Made by a program: the position numbers and the translations under genes. The notes below the pieces were generated by a model that ran no database searches, was not told where the DNA came from, and saw only the letters and a list, made by a program, of their open reading frames with translations. This document shows, one piece after another, positions 34,735 through 46,908 of a stretch of DNA of 64,000 nt. This DNA comes from Tulasnella sp. 424. Taxonomy: Eukaryota; Basidiomycota; Agaricomycetes; Cantharellales; Tulasnellaceae. The stretch lies in assembly GCA_019633425.1 (NCBI GenBank), contig WSUB01000122.1, positions 1 to 64,000 on the forward strand, given 5' to 3'. Each line of letters opens with the position of its first letter. Within the stretch, counting starts at the first letter, position 1.

Positions 34735-36830
34735 AACCTCACCCGTAAGCTATATTCTCGCTATCCGTTGCTTTTTCGGTGAGGACTGCCACTTACCAAA
34801 GACGTCGATAGGATGCACAACGATGCTAAAGTTTCACGGACGGAATCCCACCGACGGTGCTTCCAATGCAAAAGCATATCCAATCCCGCACTCACGCTCT
34901 GCGGATGTCGATCAGCGTGCAAACGCCCTCTATTCCTTCCCTCAATCGTTTACATCATCCCCGGGACATCGTCCGGTGCGCTGCAACCTTCCACTCCAGC
35001 CTTGGTAGGCATTCGCCTGGTGACCACAAACAGTCGGGCGAAGCTCTCGTGGGATTGTACTTCAAAGTAAGGCAATGACAACTTCCAAGTGCCGCTATGC
35101 TGCTAGAGGGAATGGAGGACTTGAGACCCACTCGGCGCCGCCTTTCATTTGCCTCACGGCTCCGGATCACGGAACCACCCCTTCATCCCGCCAGTCCATC
35201 TCAGTATCGACAACACGGATACCCCAACTCAGCCAGGTCGTACATCTTGATTGAGGTCAAAGAGTCATTTGAAAGAAAGAAAGAACGGCTGACCCACGCG
35301 GAAAACTGGGTTGAACGGTGCGTCTCCCCGAACCGTCTGGAACGTGGACTAATGCTCCCTTATTCGTTAGCTCGACACTCGCGCGGGACGTTCTTGCTCA
35401 ATTCAGTAACGAGTCTTGCTATCGACGATCCCGATTTTCGCCAGCGCTACCACCCTGAGCCATTCCAATGAACCAAAACACTCACGCGCCGCTCAAGTCG
35501 GGCCCCAATATACACGGCAACTCGCCCCCACCCCCTACCCTACGCCCGATATGGAAGAAGTGGCTCTGGACACTGGACGACGTCAAACCGTCAAGCACAC
35601 CTCAGCCGAGTCGTAAGGAACGGCTCGTCTCCGATCACACCCCGCCGTTTTGCGTACCCACGACACGAGACTCCGATCTCGGAGGAAGTTTTCTGGATTC
35701 CACTTTGGGAGATTTCCTCGCCGTGTGCAAGACCCGATACGCGCTGGTGGCTTCCAGCTCTTGAGAAGGGAGCTCTTCCGAACTTGCCGGGGCGGGTGTT
35801 GTCCTCATCATGAGGGGCGACCATTTGAAACGAAAGAATCCGGAACCGACTCGAGCGCGCTTCCGTTTAGATTGGCTTATGTGAGTGTTCTTTTCGACGA
35901 GAACCCCATGGCCTTTGATAGGGTACTCACTCGTTCGCTCGGGAAATGATTGTTTGATCAGCATTCCACCGCGAAAATATCCTCCCTTTCATCGGGTAGT
36001 TCTTAAGCCGGGACATCGGGGCCGTGTACCTCGTCTCTCCGTTTGTGCGGTGCGGCAACGTGAAGAATGATTTGGCCAGCAAACAAGCAAAACCGGAAGA
36101 GAGACTGGGGTTGGTACGAACGTCTACCCGGTCCCAAGACCACCTCTATTGTACTGACAAAAAACTTCAGGTACGAGATACTTCCAAAGGGTTCCCGTAT
36201 TTTCATACCCGAGATCCGCCAATTCTTAACGGAGATCCGAAATCGGTACGTTGTCGGCCCTTTTCTTGCCAAAGATCCCCTTCCGGCTCTCCACAGCTCG
36301 ACTGGATGCGACCTTCTCAGGTACTTCTAGTCATGCTCCGGACACGATCCCCATCGTTCTGAACCAACTCGTCGATCTGTCTACTTGACTTCGTTCCTTT
36401 ACTACCCCTCGCCACGATTCAACACTATCAAAACTCTCCTAGCGAAACGTCCTCGTTAATGATGACCGTAGAGTCGTCGTTTGCGATTCTGGCCTTGCTG
36501 CAGCCGTGCGAGAAGGACACAGTCCAACCATCCCTTTTAACTGAGTCGCCTTCGCCTTCGTTATTCTTGTAGATTATGACTAGAAACCCACCCTGTCGCG
36601 ATAGCTGATGCGTTGGTTGATTTGGATTTAACGCTGTTGTTGAGAAATGGAGGCGTTGAAGCTGGAGGATCAGTTAATGCATTTGTACAAGGCGTTGGGT
36701 GAGGTTGAGCGAGCGGAGTAGGTGAAGAGAAGGAATGCGCTGTTGATGATGATAAGGTCTGCATCGCCGACGAATGCGGCTGAAGGTGGTGAAAGTAAAG
36801 AAGTTCGTGTACGAGTACATTACCCCGACC
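34735..36830 (+). pseudogene. TKL-type kinase gene remnant without xylanase insertion, copy 3
   Basis: This copy shows the order expected before rearrangement. MLKFHGRNPTDG is near 34,823, and NSPPPPTLRPIWKKW near 35,520. N-lobe-like LKRKNPEPTRARFRLDWL follows at about 35,826, then ENILPF-like sequence near 35,975. VRDTSKGFPYFHTRDPPILNGDPKS lies after an intron at about 36,170-36,246, then VVCDSGLAAAVREGH near 36,475-36,520, and the DLTLLLRN...LMHLYKALG stretch to about 36,790. The catalytic loop is LNGDPK (His to Asn, Leu to Pro) and DFG is DSG. Several frame shifts and an in-frame TAG near 36,720 make it a pseudogene. Confidence 0.6.
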
Positions 36831-37254
36831 GTGAACGGTACCATTTCAAGAGTCGTTTGAGCCGTTGCGAGAGTCTCTTAAGGAAGATCTACACTGGTGC
36901 CCGAACTAGGCCACCATCTTAATTGATTTTGGAGCGGAACGAGAGCTAGCCCCCGTGTACAGAGTGGAACGTCTCCGCCTGAGTCTGCGGAGGCACCAAC
37001 TCTGTTATATACCGCCTGCGCATTTGTCGCTCACACTCCTTCCACTTACCTGGCTCTGCTCATCAAAGCCTCGATACTTGAGGTGGAAGGACCTCGTGTT
37101 TCGAATCAAAGTCGAGGGGTGATTTGAGCCGATACATGAGCACAGCCGCGGCGCGCGGCGTGCCGGCGTCCAGTCCAAAGGTCCCTGGTAGAACCACCAT
37201 CCTGCTCAATCGATCCTTTACCTCCTATCCCCGGCCCAATCACCCACTCCGCTC
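36831..37254. other. Spacer and leader upstream of TPRK3
   Basis: No gene. The last part holds CTCAATCGAT near 37,205 and the C-rich leader shared with TPRK1 and TPRK2. Confidence 0.5.
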
Positions 37255-37270
37255 CCGCATACTTTGACCA
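37255..37270 (+). promoter_or_regulatory. Conserved 5' leader element of TPRK3
   Basis: CCGCATACTTTGACC just before the ATG. It corresponds to the leader elements of the sister genes but is shortened by a few bases next to the start codon. Confidence 0.45.
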
Positions 37271-37277
37271 TTCTACT

Positions 37278-39808
37278 ATGGCAGATAGTATCGGAGAGCT
37301 TCAAGAAACAAGTCTTTCACTAAGCGCTCAGGATGCCGCTATTGACCAAGTCGAAGACGCGATGACGCGTCTTAAAATCTCTCCGGTGGGCGGATCTACT
37401 CTATGCGCATTTGGTTGGGACTGCAGGAGGCTAATTGCCAGGCGTTGCTTTAGAAAAAAGTACTTGGATCATTGGGACATCTCCGAATCGAGAAAGCCCG
37501 AATCAAACCGCTCGAGAATAAACCTCCCAAAGCTGGCGGGAAAGCGGATGTGGAGGCATCGATACTCCTTCCAGCCCAGTCCTCGGATTCCCAGAAACTC
37601 GAAGACCCGGAGTACATCGCCGTCAAGAAGCTACGTTTGGACACCGATACCGACTATGATCGAGCGCTGGCCGTAAGTCGTACGCGTGGCGCGTCTTTCC
37701 GCCAACAGCGTTCGGTTGTTCTGACATGGTTGCCATTTGTATCAAGCCATTTGCTCATGAGGTCAACCTTCTAAACGAGTTATCACACCCGGGCGTGGTG
37801 AAATTCGTTGGTTTTGTCGAAGACCTCAGGGAGGGCATTGCCTGGATATTGTTTTCCTGGGAGAAGAATGGCAACTTGCGGGAGTTTGTTCGGTCCGCCA
37901 ACTGGGAGCTCCCAGAACGCATATCTTTGGTAAACCCATGTCTTTCGCTACGACAATAGATCCTCTACTTATGGAACCATAGATTGATGACGTTGCCAGA
38001 GGGATTAGTTACCTCCACAGAAGGACCCCGCCGATCTGCCATGGAGATCTAAAATCAGTAAGCCTAATGTGCTTGCTCATTTCTGCGTAGACTGAAATTG
38101 GGCTGAATATAGCTCAATGTCCTGGTCAATTCCGAGAACCGGGCAATTATTACCGACTTCGGTTCAGCTCGAACGATGGATTCCGGAACCGCAGCAGCAG
38201 TTAGAATCACCGGTGCCGCGGCTGCGAAACAGTTCCAGCATCGAATCATGACCACAGCGCCCACGGGGGAGTCATTGAAGGCGGAGGTAGCAGCGTCTGG
38301 GGATTTCATCACCATGACGGGTCCAGCTTGGACCATCCGATGGGCCGCTCCTGAGCTGCTGGAGGGAGAGTTGCCCTGTTTGGCAAGCGATATCTGGGCA
38401 TTAGGTTGGATTTGTTGGGAGGTGTGTTGGCATGAGTCTCAGAGATCTGGGTGTTGTCTAACCCGCTTTCCGGGTCGATCCAGGCAACCACTGGGAACTT
38501 TCCATTTGATGATGAGAATGACGTCGCAATTATTCTGCGCATCACCAGAGGCGATCTTCCAGTGGTCGGAGATCATACTCAACTCAATCAAGTCAAGGCG
38601 CTCTGTAGTCTGATGGGGGAGTGTTGGAGATTGAAGGCAAATGAGCGACCAACGGCTATTCGATGCCAACAAGTCATTTCATTCATGGTAGGGAGTCCTC
38701 GTTGTTTTATTCCACACGCCCTTACTTGGTATTCCTACAGAATCAAGCTATACCCTCCAGCAGCAAAGTGAGCGGCGGTTTGGGTACAACTCGCTCGAGC
38801 GAACTTTTGTGCGCCCTTGGTCGGATTGAAGCACAGAATGGCAAATTGTCTGAAGCAGAAAAGTACTTCCAAGAGTCGTTTCTGGTTGCCAAGTCAGTTG
38901 GAGATAAACAGGGCAGGGCCATGGCGTTGCGTGCCCTTGGGGAGGTGTACTCCCTGCGGAACGAGTATTCCAAAGCCGAGTCGTCGCTCATCCAAGCCCG
39001 CGACACCTTCTCTCAAATCGGGAATCAGCGAGGCTTTGCCAACTCGGTCTTTAATCTGGGAGACGTTTACCGGATGCGAAGCGAGTATTCCAAAGCCGAG
39101 GAGTCGTACATCCAAGCTCGCGACACCTTCTCTCAAATCGGGGATCAGCTCGGCTTTGCGACATCGGTCGAAGGTCTAGGAGACGTGTACAGAATGCGAA
39201 GCGAGTATTCCAAAGCCGAGGAGTCGCACATCCAAGCCCGTGACACCTTCTCTCAAATCGGGAATCAGCTCGGCTTTGCCAACTCGCTCCGAGGTCTGGG
39301 AGATGTCTACCGGCGGCAACGCGAATATTCCAAAGCCGAGGAGTCGTACATCAAAGCCCGCGACACCTGCTCTCAAATCGGGGATCAGCTTGGCTTTGCG
39401 AACTCGGTCTCATGCCTGGGAGATGTCTACCTGGGGCAACGCGAATATTCCAAAGCCGAGGAGTCGCACATCAAAGCTCGTGACAGCTACTCTGAATTAG
39501 GGGATCAGAAAGGCTTTTCCAGCTCCGTCCAAAGGCTGGGGCGTGTCTACTCAGCTTTGGGGGAGTATGCTAAGGCCGAACAGTCGTACTTAGAGGCTCA
39601 GGCGGTATATCGCCAGCTCGGACAGAATCACTCTTTGGCCAACAATCTCTGGCACCTGGGCTGTCTCCGTCACAGCCAGGCCCAATATGGAGAGGCCGAG
39701 CGTTTTGTTCGTGAAGCATCCATACTCTATGGCAAACTTGGTTTGGATGCTGAAGTAGCGCTCTGCGACAGCTTTCTGACAGAGATTCAGCAGCTAATGG
39801 CAGCATAA
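37278..39808 (+). CDS. Protein kinase with C-terminal TPR repeats (TPRK3)
   Basis: Seven exons (37278-37385, 37454-37672, 37747-37929, 37983-38057, 38113-38421, 38484-38687, 38741-39808) give 721 aa with no disruption. The N-terminal region (LSAQDAAIDQVEDAMTRL, LGHLRIEKARIKPLE) precedes a kinase with IAVKK, HGDLKSLN, DFGSAR, TIRWAAPE and SDIWALGW. As in its sisters there is no glycine-rich loop. The DFG-APE insert differs from TPRK1 mainly in one Ala-rich stretch. Eight TPR-like repeats of 40 aa follow; repeats 3-6 differ at only a few positions each (pattern LGDVYRMRSEYSKAEES.IQARDTFSQIGDQLGFA). The kinase part is closest to TPRK1. It looks fully functional by motif; ligand and substrate are unknown. 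Confidence 0.9.
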
Positions 39809-41404
39809 TTCGGGGTCACCTCTCTGCATTATTACTTCGAGATCTGCTATTGGCGTTGGTTCACTCTGTTGAACCCATGTTCCAATTCCGCATTGACTTC
39901 ATAGTCCTTCATGTCTTTGTTTCCCCTCTACCGTGATCGTTGTTTCGACGGTGCCTGCTCGACCTTCTTGTATTCCGATATCTCCCATTTCACTCGCTAT
40001 TTGTACATTGCTAGCCTAGCACGGAGTTCTAGTGTATTTCCCTGTTACAGTATGACCTTCACAAGTCCGTAGTATCTATAGAACACATATCTTCTACTAG
40101 TAGAGAGTGTTCGCGCTTGTCATGTGCCAGGGCACCGGAGGGACAAGCCCCGCCAAATATGTGCTCCATAACGTACTTTAACGTCAATCAAACTTGCTTA
40201 TTGCTTTCAACCGAAGTCTTTATTTTCGCCTTTCGCAGTTACCCTCAATAGTATACTACAGGGTCCCAACCATACGATGTCTCCCAACGCAAACCACGTC
40301 ACCACGTCGCCACGTCCCCATCGATATCACGCGTCGACGATACCACAATACCAGTAAAGAAGGCACCCTAGTCTCTGGCGGGATGAGAGAGAAGGCGGTA
40401 TGGTGTTGGGTAGACCAGAAGCCAGTACCACCACGGGTTGTTGTTTAGACGTGCTACTGCACCAGAAGCAGGAGCAGGCGAGGATCGAACGAAGCGCAAA
40501 GCCAGCTTTTTCGCTTCAAGTGCTATAAGTATGGGCGTTCTGATCGTTATTTAACCTTGGAAGGTTTCTCGTGCGACTCTAACTTTGAAAGCCTGCATGG
40601 CTCGGCGCGGGGTTTCAAAAAGGAACCTTTCACGCGCGGGGCTTCGAAATGGTTCTTTCTTCTTCTTTTACGGCTTAAAGTCGTCCTCGACCCTAGGGTG
40701 AGATGGGGCGCGCAAGATCGGAGAAGTAAGCGTGCGGCAGGCCGAGAGAGTGGGAAAGAGGAAGGGGGGTTAGCGCTCTAGCGGTGTGGAGCATGTGCTT
40801 CAGTTAGGAAGAAGGTACATTCTGCGCTGACGAGAGATAGAAGAGTGAAATGCACGCAAAAATTTCGATTATCAGGTAAGAGAAGAGTGAAAAGACCTGC
40901 GCGTGGTGTAAAAATGAATTCGCATTGGTTCCGCACTGAGGTGGTTAGGTTAGCGTTGGGACTGCGGGCGCCAATGGTGAGCGACATGTGGGAGCCCAGA
41001 GAAGAGAAGCCGGTGTCAGCAGCTCACATCGACCAGAAATAGCAAAAGAGCTGCGCTATGCGTGGCTTATGAGGTCCTAAGTTTAACGGCGGGGTAGCCG
41101 AACCGTATCCCGGCTCTCAAAAATAGCAAGTCGCTCCACACGCTCCCCAAATTCTCCAAGCCTCGTGGCGGTGTCGAAGACACAGGAGAGCGCTGTCAAG
41201 ACCGAGGCAAGCTTTCGAGAATCTGAGTTTGCCTTGCAGCGATGGCCGGACAGCAGAGACGATTGCCCGGGGAAGGGACCCGTCGGCAAGAGCCAAGCTC
41301 CTCGGCATGACACTGCCAAAAATTCACGGTTTGTCGAAATGATTTGAGTCACGTAAAGTCAAGACAGAACCCAAGAGAACCATGCCGGCAAGTGAAGGGA
41401 TGAA
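39809..41404. repeat. 3' flank of TPRK3
   Basis: Counterpart of 32,292-33,924. It includes TTTCGAGATCTGCTATTGGCG-like sequence after the stop, and a 40,520-41,400 block matching 33,040-33,924. A CGAGGATCGAACGAAGCGC word near 40,477 is shared with 15,320. Non-coding. Confidence 0.6.
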
Positions 41405-41978
41405 CAGTGTGCTCTTGAGCACCGCAGAGAACGCCGTTCACGTGGAGAGAAGCAAGATCGAAAAAGTTATTACAGGTTATTACACATAACTGCATGCCCT
41501 CGATCAAATATTATGCCCTGATGCACATGAGAGACAATACGATGCAAAAGCTGTGTGCCCTGTCAAGAGGAACGGAAACCCGTCCCAAAAGGGGCCAAGA
41601 GATCTTCATTGAGCGCCTTGGTTGCTCGCTATTGGCTGCAATTCGCAGCGAGCCATATGGAAAGTCCGGCGTTGGATAGGTATTGAGATGTGGAGGGGGA
41701 AGGCAGTGTCGTTGGAAACAGAATATGATAGCAGACATGTGTGGGTGTCCTGACCCTAGACGGGATAAGGACGATGAGACCATGCGTCTACTCGGACCGG
41801 TACATTGCATGGCCCGGAACAGTCCATGAACAGCAAAGAACAGTCGGACTCTGTGAACGGCGACGGAGATCATTTAGAGGCTGCTCTGGAGACGCTTAAA
41901 GATTTAGGACGAGGGAGACGAGGAGAAAAGGAGTGAGTGGCGTTTTCTTGGTTCGAGTTGGGACTGGGTTTTGCGTAC
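41405..41978. repeat. Interspersed block E, copy 4, truncated at the right
   Basis: Follows the other copies closely up to GCGTACCTGGGGC at about 41,978, then changes to unrelated sequence (TGTCGAAGACCCCC). The GACGTCACTC end is missing. This is the right edge of the repeated region. Confidence 0.7.
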
Positions 41979-42377
41979 CTGGGGCCTGTCGAAGACCCCC
42001 TGACACCTGGTCAGCGAGCACAGGCCCCGCCGTGTGCAGCGTACTCTAATCAAGAGGAGTGTAACAGCATGAACGCATGGTACTATAAGGCCTTCAATTA
42101 ACCATTTGGTAATGACGAAACATTCGACGCGACGCAGGACATTACAGCACTCGGGGTCTCGTTTCCCTGAGATTAGCGTGCGCGTTTCGTACGACCCACA
42201 TCGGATTCAGGGTTCCCCTTCCAAACCGCGAAGAGGCTTGCTACCCGCAGCTTTGGGTGATAAGTCTTTTGAATGTCAAGGGCAAGGGGCGGAAAGAATT
42301 ATCGCTCCGAGGGGGTGAATGGGACTCTGCGACACCCTCACCTTCATCTTCAACAGCGCTCAGTTGGCCACGCCTCA
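41979..42377. other. Upstream region of the large low-complexity gene
   Basis: Single-copy DNA. An ATG at 42273 is in frame with the chosen start and would add 35 residues. I prefer 42378 because the added segment is not low-complexity like the rest. No TATA box is evident. Confidence 0.45.
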
Positions 42378-45300
42378 ATGAACTCCCGGAAGATGCATCC
42401 AACGTCTCCTCTTAAGCATCCGCCACCAACCCAACCTTATCCTTATCATCATAATCGATACTCCCTCTCCTCTCTCAACACCTTAATCCTCGACGACCAC
42501 GACGACGCAGACATACCCGAGAACGACAGTCAGCTCACCCATTTACCAATCACCTCGTTCACGGTCGCAGATCCACAAGCTCTAATCTCTCGAATGGCGA
42601 CCGCAGGACCTGGACCTTCCTCAGCGTCGGCTGCGTCCCGTTCACCCGCATCAAGTCGGACCAAAACCAAGATGCTCGACAAGTTCGGGTCACTTGGGAA
42701 GAAAGTCGTCAAAGAGGTCTTGGGAGGGACGGGTAACAACCCTCCTCAGAATCGAGGAGATGCCATCCCAGTGAGTTTCGAATTTACTATCGCATCTCCT
42801 CCGAGTGAGTGAGCAGAGGAAATTGCAATGCTGACCGAAACGCCCTGCGTGCGCGTGCAGACATTCGGACGCGGCGGGGTAGCTCGGCCCAAAGTTCGAG
42901 TATACGGAGCCACGCCCATGCCGCTTACAGCTACCAAGAGTCTCGGAGTAGTCGGCGCGTTCGACTCTCCAGCCGACTCGTCGTCGTCGATTGCAGTCCA
43001 AGTCGATACCGTCCGGTCGGCTGCAGCCGGTAGTTCGGCGTCCTCCGGCATTCTTCCCACATTAAGATCATCTCCGCACCCCTCAGCTACCACCACCAAC
43101 ACGACAACCGACGCGTCGTTCCACTTTGCGGCTCCGTCTCCGTTGCACGACGTGCCTTACAATAATGGCGGTTCAAAGGTTCGACCGCATTCGGACCATC
43201 CGTTCGCCAGGGGTGGCGCCGCCTTTCCGGATCCAGACAAGCGAGGAGCGGGGAGGCTTGACGACGAGGACGCTCCTGGGGACTCGCCCCTGCCCTCCGT
43301 ACCACCGTCTCACCAATACACGCACCAAGCTCAAATACGCCCAGCTCGAACGAGAACCGATTTTATCTCCATGTTCACTTCAAGCCGCTCTCCTTCGCGC
43401 GAACGCTCGCTCTCCCCACCACCCCCTCCTGTCCCGCCACTACCGCTCGAAACGAAGCCCAAGATGCGGAGCTTGAGTCACCCCCCACCGATAGCGCATT
43501 TAATCCGCGATGATTTCGAGTTTTTGAACTACCCTCCGGACCAACTTCAGGATCTTGCTTCTGGTGGCGGTAGTGGCAGCGCGTCTCGACGATCCTCGCG
43601 AAGGCTAGGAAGGCGGATATCCGTTGCAACCTCCACAGGCTCCTACACCACCGCACGCTCAAAATCCCGACCCCGAACGACCATCACCACGACCACTCGC
43701 TCATTCAACCGCCGTCCACCACCACTCCACCTCGAACTCAGCGCGGATCAGGTATACTACCCTCGCCCACAGCTCCCGGAACAACGAGCGTACGGAAGTG
43801 GGCTGCTGGACCGGGACGAGGAGGAGAGCATGGTGATAAGGTACGATACGCCTGCCGGGATTGTCTCCGAGTGGAGAGACGAGGACGACGAACGAGTCGC
43901 TAGAGGAGGAGAGGGAGAGAGGACAAGGAGAGGGAAGATGTACCGCCTCTCCTCACCCATGGAGTTCCCCCCGACTCCCTCATCGGGTTCGTTCGACCTC
44001 GGAAGCAGGTCCAACACCGCAACCGCAACCGGGGGGAGGAGTATGAGGACCATTACGCCAGGGTTCTCGTTCGCTGCGCCCTCCGAGGCGGCGACGGCTG
44101 GTCATACCGACGAGCGCGGGAGGTCGAGGATGCGCGGACCGAGGGAGAGGTTGGCTTCCGTGGCTGGGTCGCTGCAGGAGACATTTGGTGGACCAGGGAC
44201 ACCGAATTTTCCTCTTCCGGCGCCCGAGGAGTCTGGTGTTTTACCTGACCAGCCGTATGTTGGAGAACGGGATGGGGAGGTGGGTCAACAGCCGATGAGG
44301 AGACGGCCTTTACCCAGCCCGCCTACTCGTGGCTTGGGTTTACCACCTCACAGCATCGCACCAGCGCGATACGTCTCCTTACCCGCCCACCAAAACACAA
44401 GCAACAACAACAGCAGTTCAGGCAGTCTCCCTTCCCTCTCTTTACCACTTCACCACCACCACCCTTACCACCACCATCAGCTCGGCACGTCAGCCAGCCA
44501 CGCGTCGACGCACAGCCGAAGTTCGCTCGGCGGGTTCTCCGAAACCCACTCTCACTCGGACGCTGCGAGCTCGTCCATTGCGAGCGCCAACGCGCTCCTC
44601 ATTCAAAATGCGCTGAAGCTGTTAGCCGGTGGAGCGCCGAGCGGGCCTCCGCCTATGCCTCCAACCGTCGCGGTTCCAGGGCTGCATCAACACGCTTCGA
44701 GCTCGACGTCTGTCTTGGGACTCGGTTTACCGATCTCGCCGTTCATCTTACCCCAACCGACTTCGGTGTCTCACCCGCCACCGCCGCCGCCGAACTTGGC
44801 TTACGGACCGCTATCACCGCTCATGGGAGGAGGTGTAGGTGCGGGTGTCTCGTCGTTACCTACCATCCCTGGCGTCCCGTCATTGTTGTTCCCCTCGCAA
44901 CCGCAACCCTTTTCTCCGCAGCTTGGCGGCGGGTTGGCCATGCCCGGTCTGGTGCCGTTCTCTTCCCCACAGGTTCAGCAAGCGCCATTGGGACTCGGCT
45001 CGCCTCAGATGATGATGGGAGGGCAGCAGCAGCAGCAGTTCCCGCAGGCGATGGAGTTGCTTATCGCGCTGGCAAATCAGAATTTGAGGTTGATGGCTGC
45101 TGTGGAGCAGCAGAGGCAGGAGCAACAGCAACAGCAGCAGCAACAGCAGGAGCAGCAGAATGTTGGTGGAGGGGTGGATATGAGGAGGGAGAGGAGTACC
45201 CCGCCGGCTCCTTCTGCTCCTGGGGTGGTGCCCGGTGAAGCGTTGGGGCTGCAAACTGGTAATAACACGACGGGGCACCTTCAACCTTCTCCTTCCCCGT

Positions 45301-46379
45301 CCGACCGCAGACGCACACGAACGAGCTTGCTCAGCACGTCCACCGCACCGTCCAACTTCACCGCCGCGTCCAACTCGTCCTCATCCAACAGCTCGCAGTC
45401 CAAACGCGCTTCCGTCGCTCACTCACAGCAGACTCCGACTCCACCTGTTTCGCCCCGGCCGAGCAGCAGTAATGGTTTCCCCGCCAGTAGTACACCAGGA
45501 ACAGCGAGGACGAGGACGCCTTCGTCTCCCGCGATTTCGCCAAGACCACCGTCGTTCAAGAGGAGGATATCGACTCCGAAGCTTGGTCGGCCGTTTAGGA
45601 TCTCGCTTTCGACTGTACTCGGAGGAGGGAGTGGCACCGGAGGGGGGAGCGGGGATGGGGCTTCGACGAGGGGTTTGGCTACGCCTGTGGAGGAGGTCCC
45701 TCCTCCTGTACCGCCTTTACCTGCTTCCCTCGTTGCTGCCACCAAATCTCGAGCTCAGCCACAGGTTGCGGGCACTGGTACGGTAATCGACACGCGTCCG
45801 TCGACTGCGTTGTCGGACTACGAAGCCGACGACGATGAGGAACGCAAGAGGGAACGTCCGCACAGCTGGTTAGCCGAAGTTCGAGGGTGGGAGGAGTTGG
45901 TTCTAGGCGACCTGTCGGAACGGCAAGAGCCCTTTTCGCCATCGTCGTCTTCCGCCGCGCGAGCTATGGCAGAGATGGGCGAGCTCAAATCCCCAGGGTT
46001 GTTCTCCGTTTCGACGGGCACGACCGCTGCCGAGACGAGTTTCAGCGGGTCGACTCGGAAGAACACGTTTGACGAAGAACGCGGTAACAGCAATGGTAGC
46101 GGGGATGGGTTCGCCAAGGTACCCTTCCCGAGATCCCGTTCAAGGCCGAGGGAGATGGGATTCGCTTCCGCTGGGTACGCCATGAGGACGAGGAGTGGTG
46201 CGAGGACGTTGTCGAGTCTCAGTCGCGTTGGGCTCGAGATCTTCGAGAGGGACGGGAGGGTAAGGGATAGCATCGATTCGATGGATTCCGTAGACTCGAT
46301 GGATTCGACGGCATCGTCCAATGGAGGTGCGATGGATTTGGAGGAGTTGTCGATCATGACCGCGCATGTTTTCAGTTGA
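42378..46379 (+). CDS. Large low-complexity Ser/Pro/Arg-rich protein, 1303 aa
   Basis: Two exons, 42378-42770 and 42861-46379, with a 90-nt GT-AG intron, both in phase 0. The protein is almost entirely predicted disorder by composition. It has Pro runs (SPPPPPVPPLPL near 43,410), RS-type stretches (SPSRERSLSP), a His-rich run near 44,450-44,485, a Gln-rich run near residue 880 and a C-terminal SIDSMDSVDSMDST repeat. The only compact-looking piece is near residues 98-115 (LDKFGSLGKKVVKEVLGG), followed across the splice site by TFGRGGVARPKVRVYG. No catalytic or binding domain is recognisable. It could be a scaffold, cell-polarity or RNA-associated protein, but nothing decides this. Codon choice and the long open frame leave no doubt that it is a gene. 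Confidence 0.9.
45103..45160 (+). repeat. CAG/CAA repeat coding for polyglutamine
   Basis: An imperfect CAG/CAA/GAG tract encodes a run of Gln broken by Glu (EQQQQQQQQQQEQQ). A smaller CAG tract lies at about 45,030-45,041. The mix of CAG and CAA suggests an older, somewhat stabilised repeat. Confidence 0.85.
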
Positions 46380-46908
46380 TTTTGTTGGTCAGTCTTTTTT
46401 TTTTTTTTCCTTCTCCTAGCTGCGTTGCCTCGGGAGTCGGGGTTTGTTGTTGTTCCGTTATACCTTGTGGTCTGTGGCTTTGCGATTCTTTCCCCCCCTT
46501 GCTTAACTTTATTTATATCACCTCTTGCATGTATGTTCTATTCCTGCTAGGAATTACGACGCTATGTACTTCTCTAATCTTGAAGTTTATCGAATGTGCG
46601 ACCGGTTCCTTAATCCCCCTGGACAAGAGCTGATAGTTTGCCACTTGGGTACAAGCGGATTCCCTCAAGGCAGTGACTGCAGATCATAGAAAGAAACAAG
46701 GGCCAATCCAACCTCGCTTGTTCCAATGGAGAGAATCCAAGGATTTCCTTGATCAAACTGGTGGATACAAATCTGGGAGAAACAAGGGATTACCCGACAT
46801 CACTTGTGCTATCTGAACCAGTTGATATTTCTTTCTTTCACTTGCCACCAGCCGTCACCACGTCTTGTATTACCATACCACAGCCATACTGTCCTCAAAA
46901 GATTCAAG
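46380..46908. other. Spacer between the low-complexity gene and TPRK4
   Basis: Contains a poly-T tract at 46,398-46,409 just after the stop codon and AT-rich 3' sequence. No gene. Confidence 0.5.

Larger units (their letters stand above)
29560..36830. repeat. Macro-repeat unit II: kinase-TPR gene, 3' flank, block E, kinase remnant
   Basis: From the TPRK2 leader to the end of the third kinase remnant. Unit I begins at the TPRK1 leader (about 12,120) and unit III at the TPRK3 leader (about 37,190); both share this order as far as they go. Unit II lacks the xylanase-bearing segment. Unit III is cut off inside block E at about 41,978. Confidence 0.75.

Noticed and set aside
40470..40510. GATCGAACGAAGCGC word shared with 15,320, tRNA T-arm-like on the minus strand
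   Set aside because: No acceptor stem, D-arm or anticodon arm could be folded around it. It is simply part of the duplicated 3' flank.
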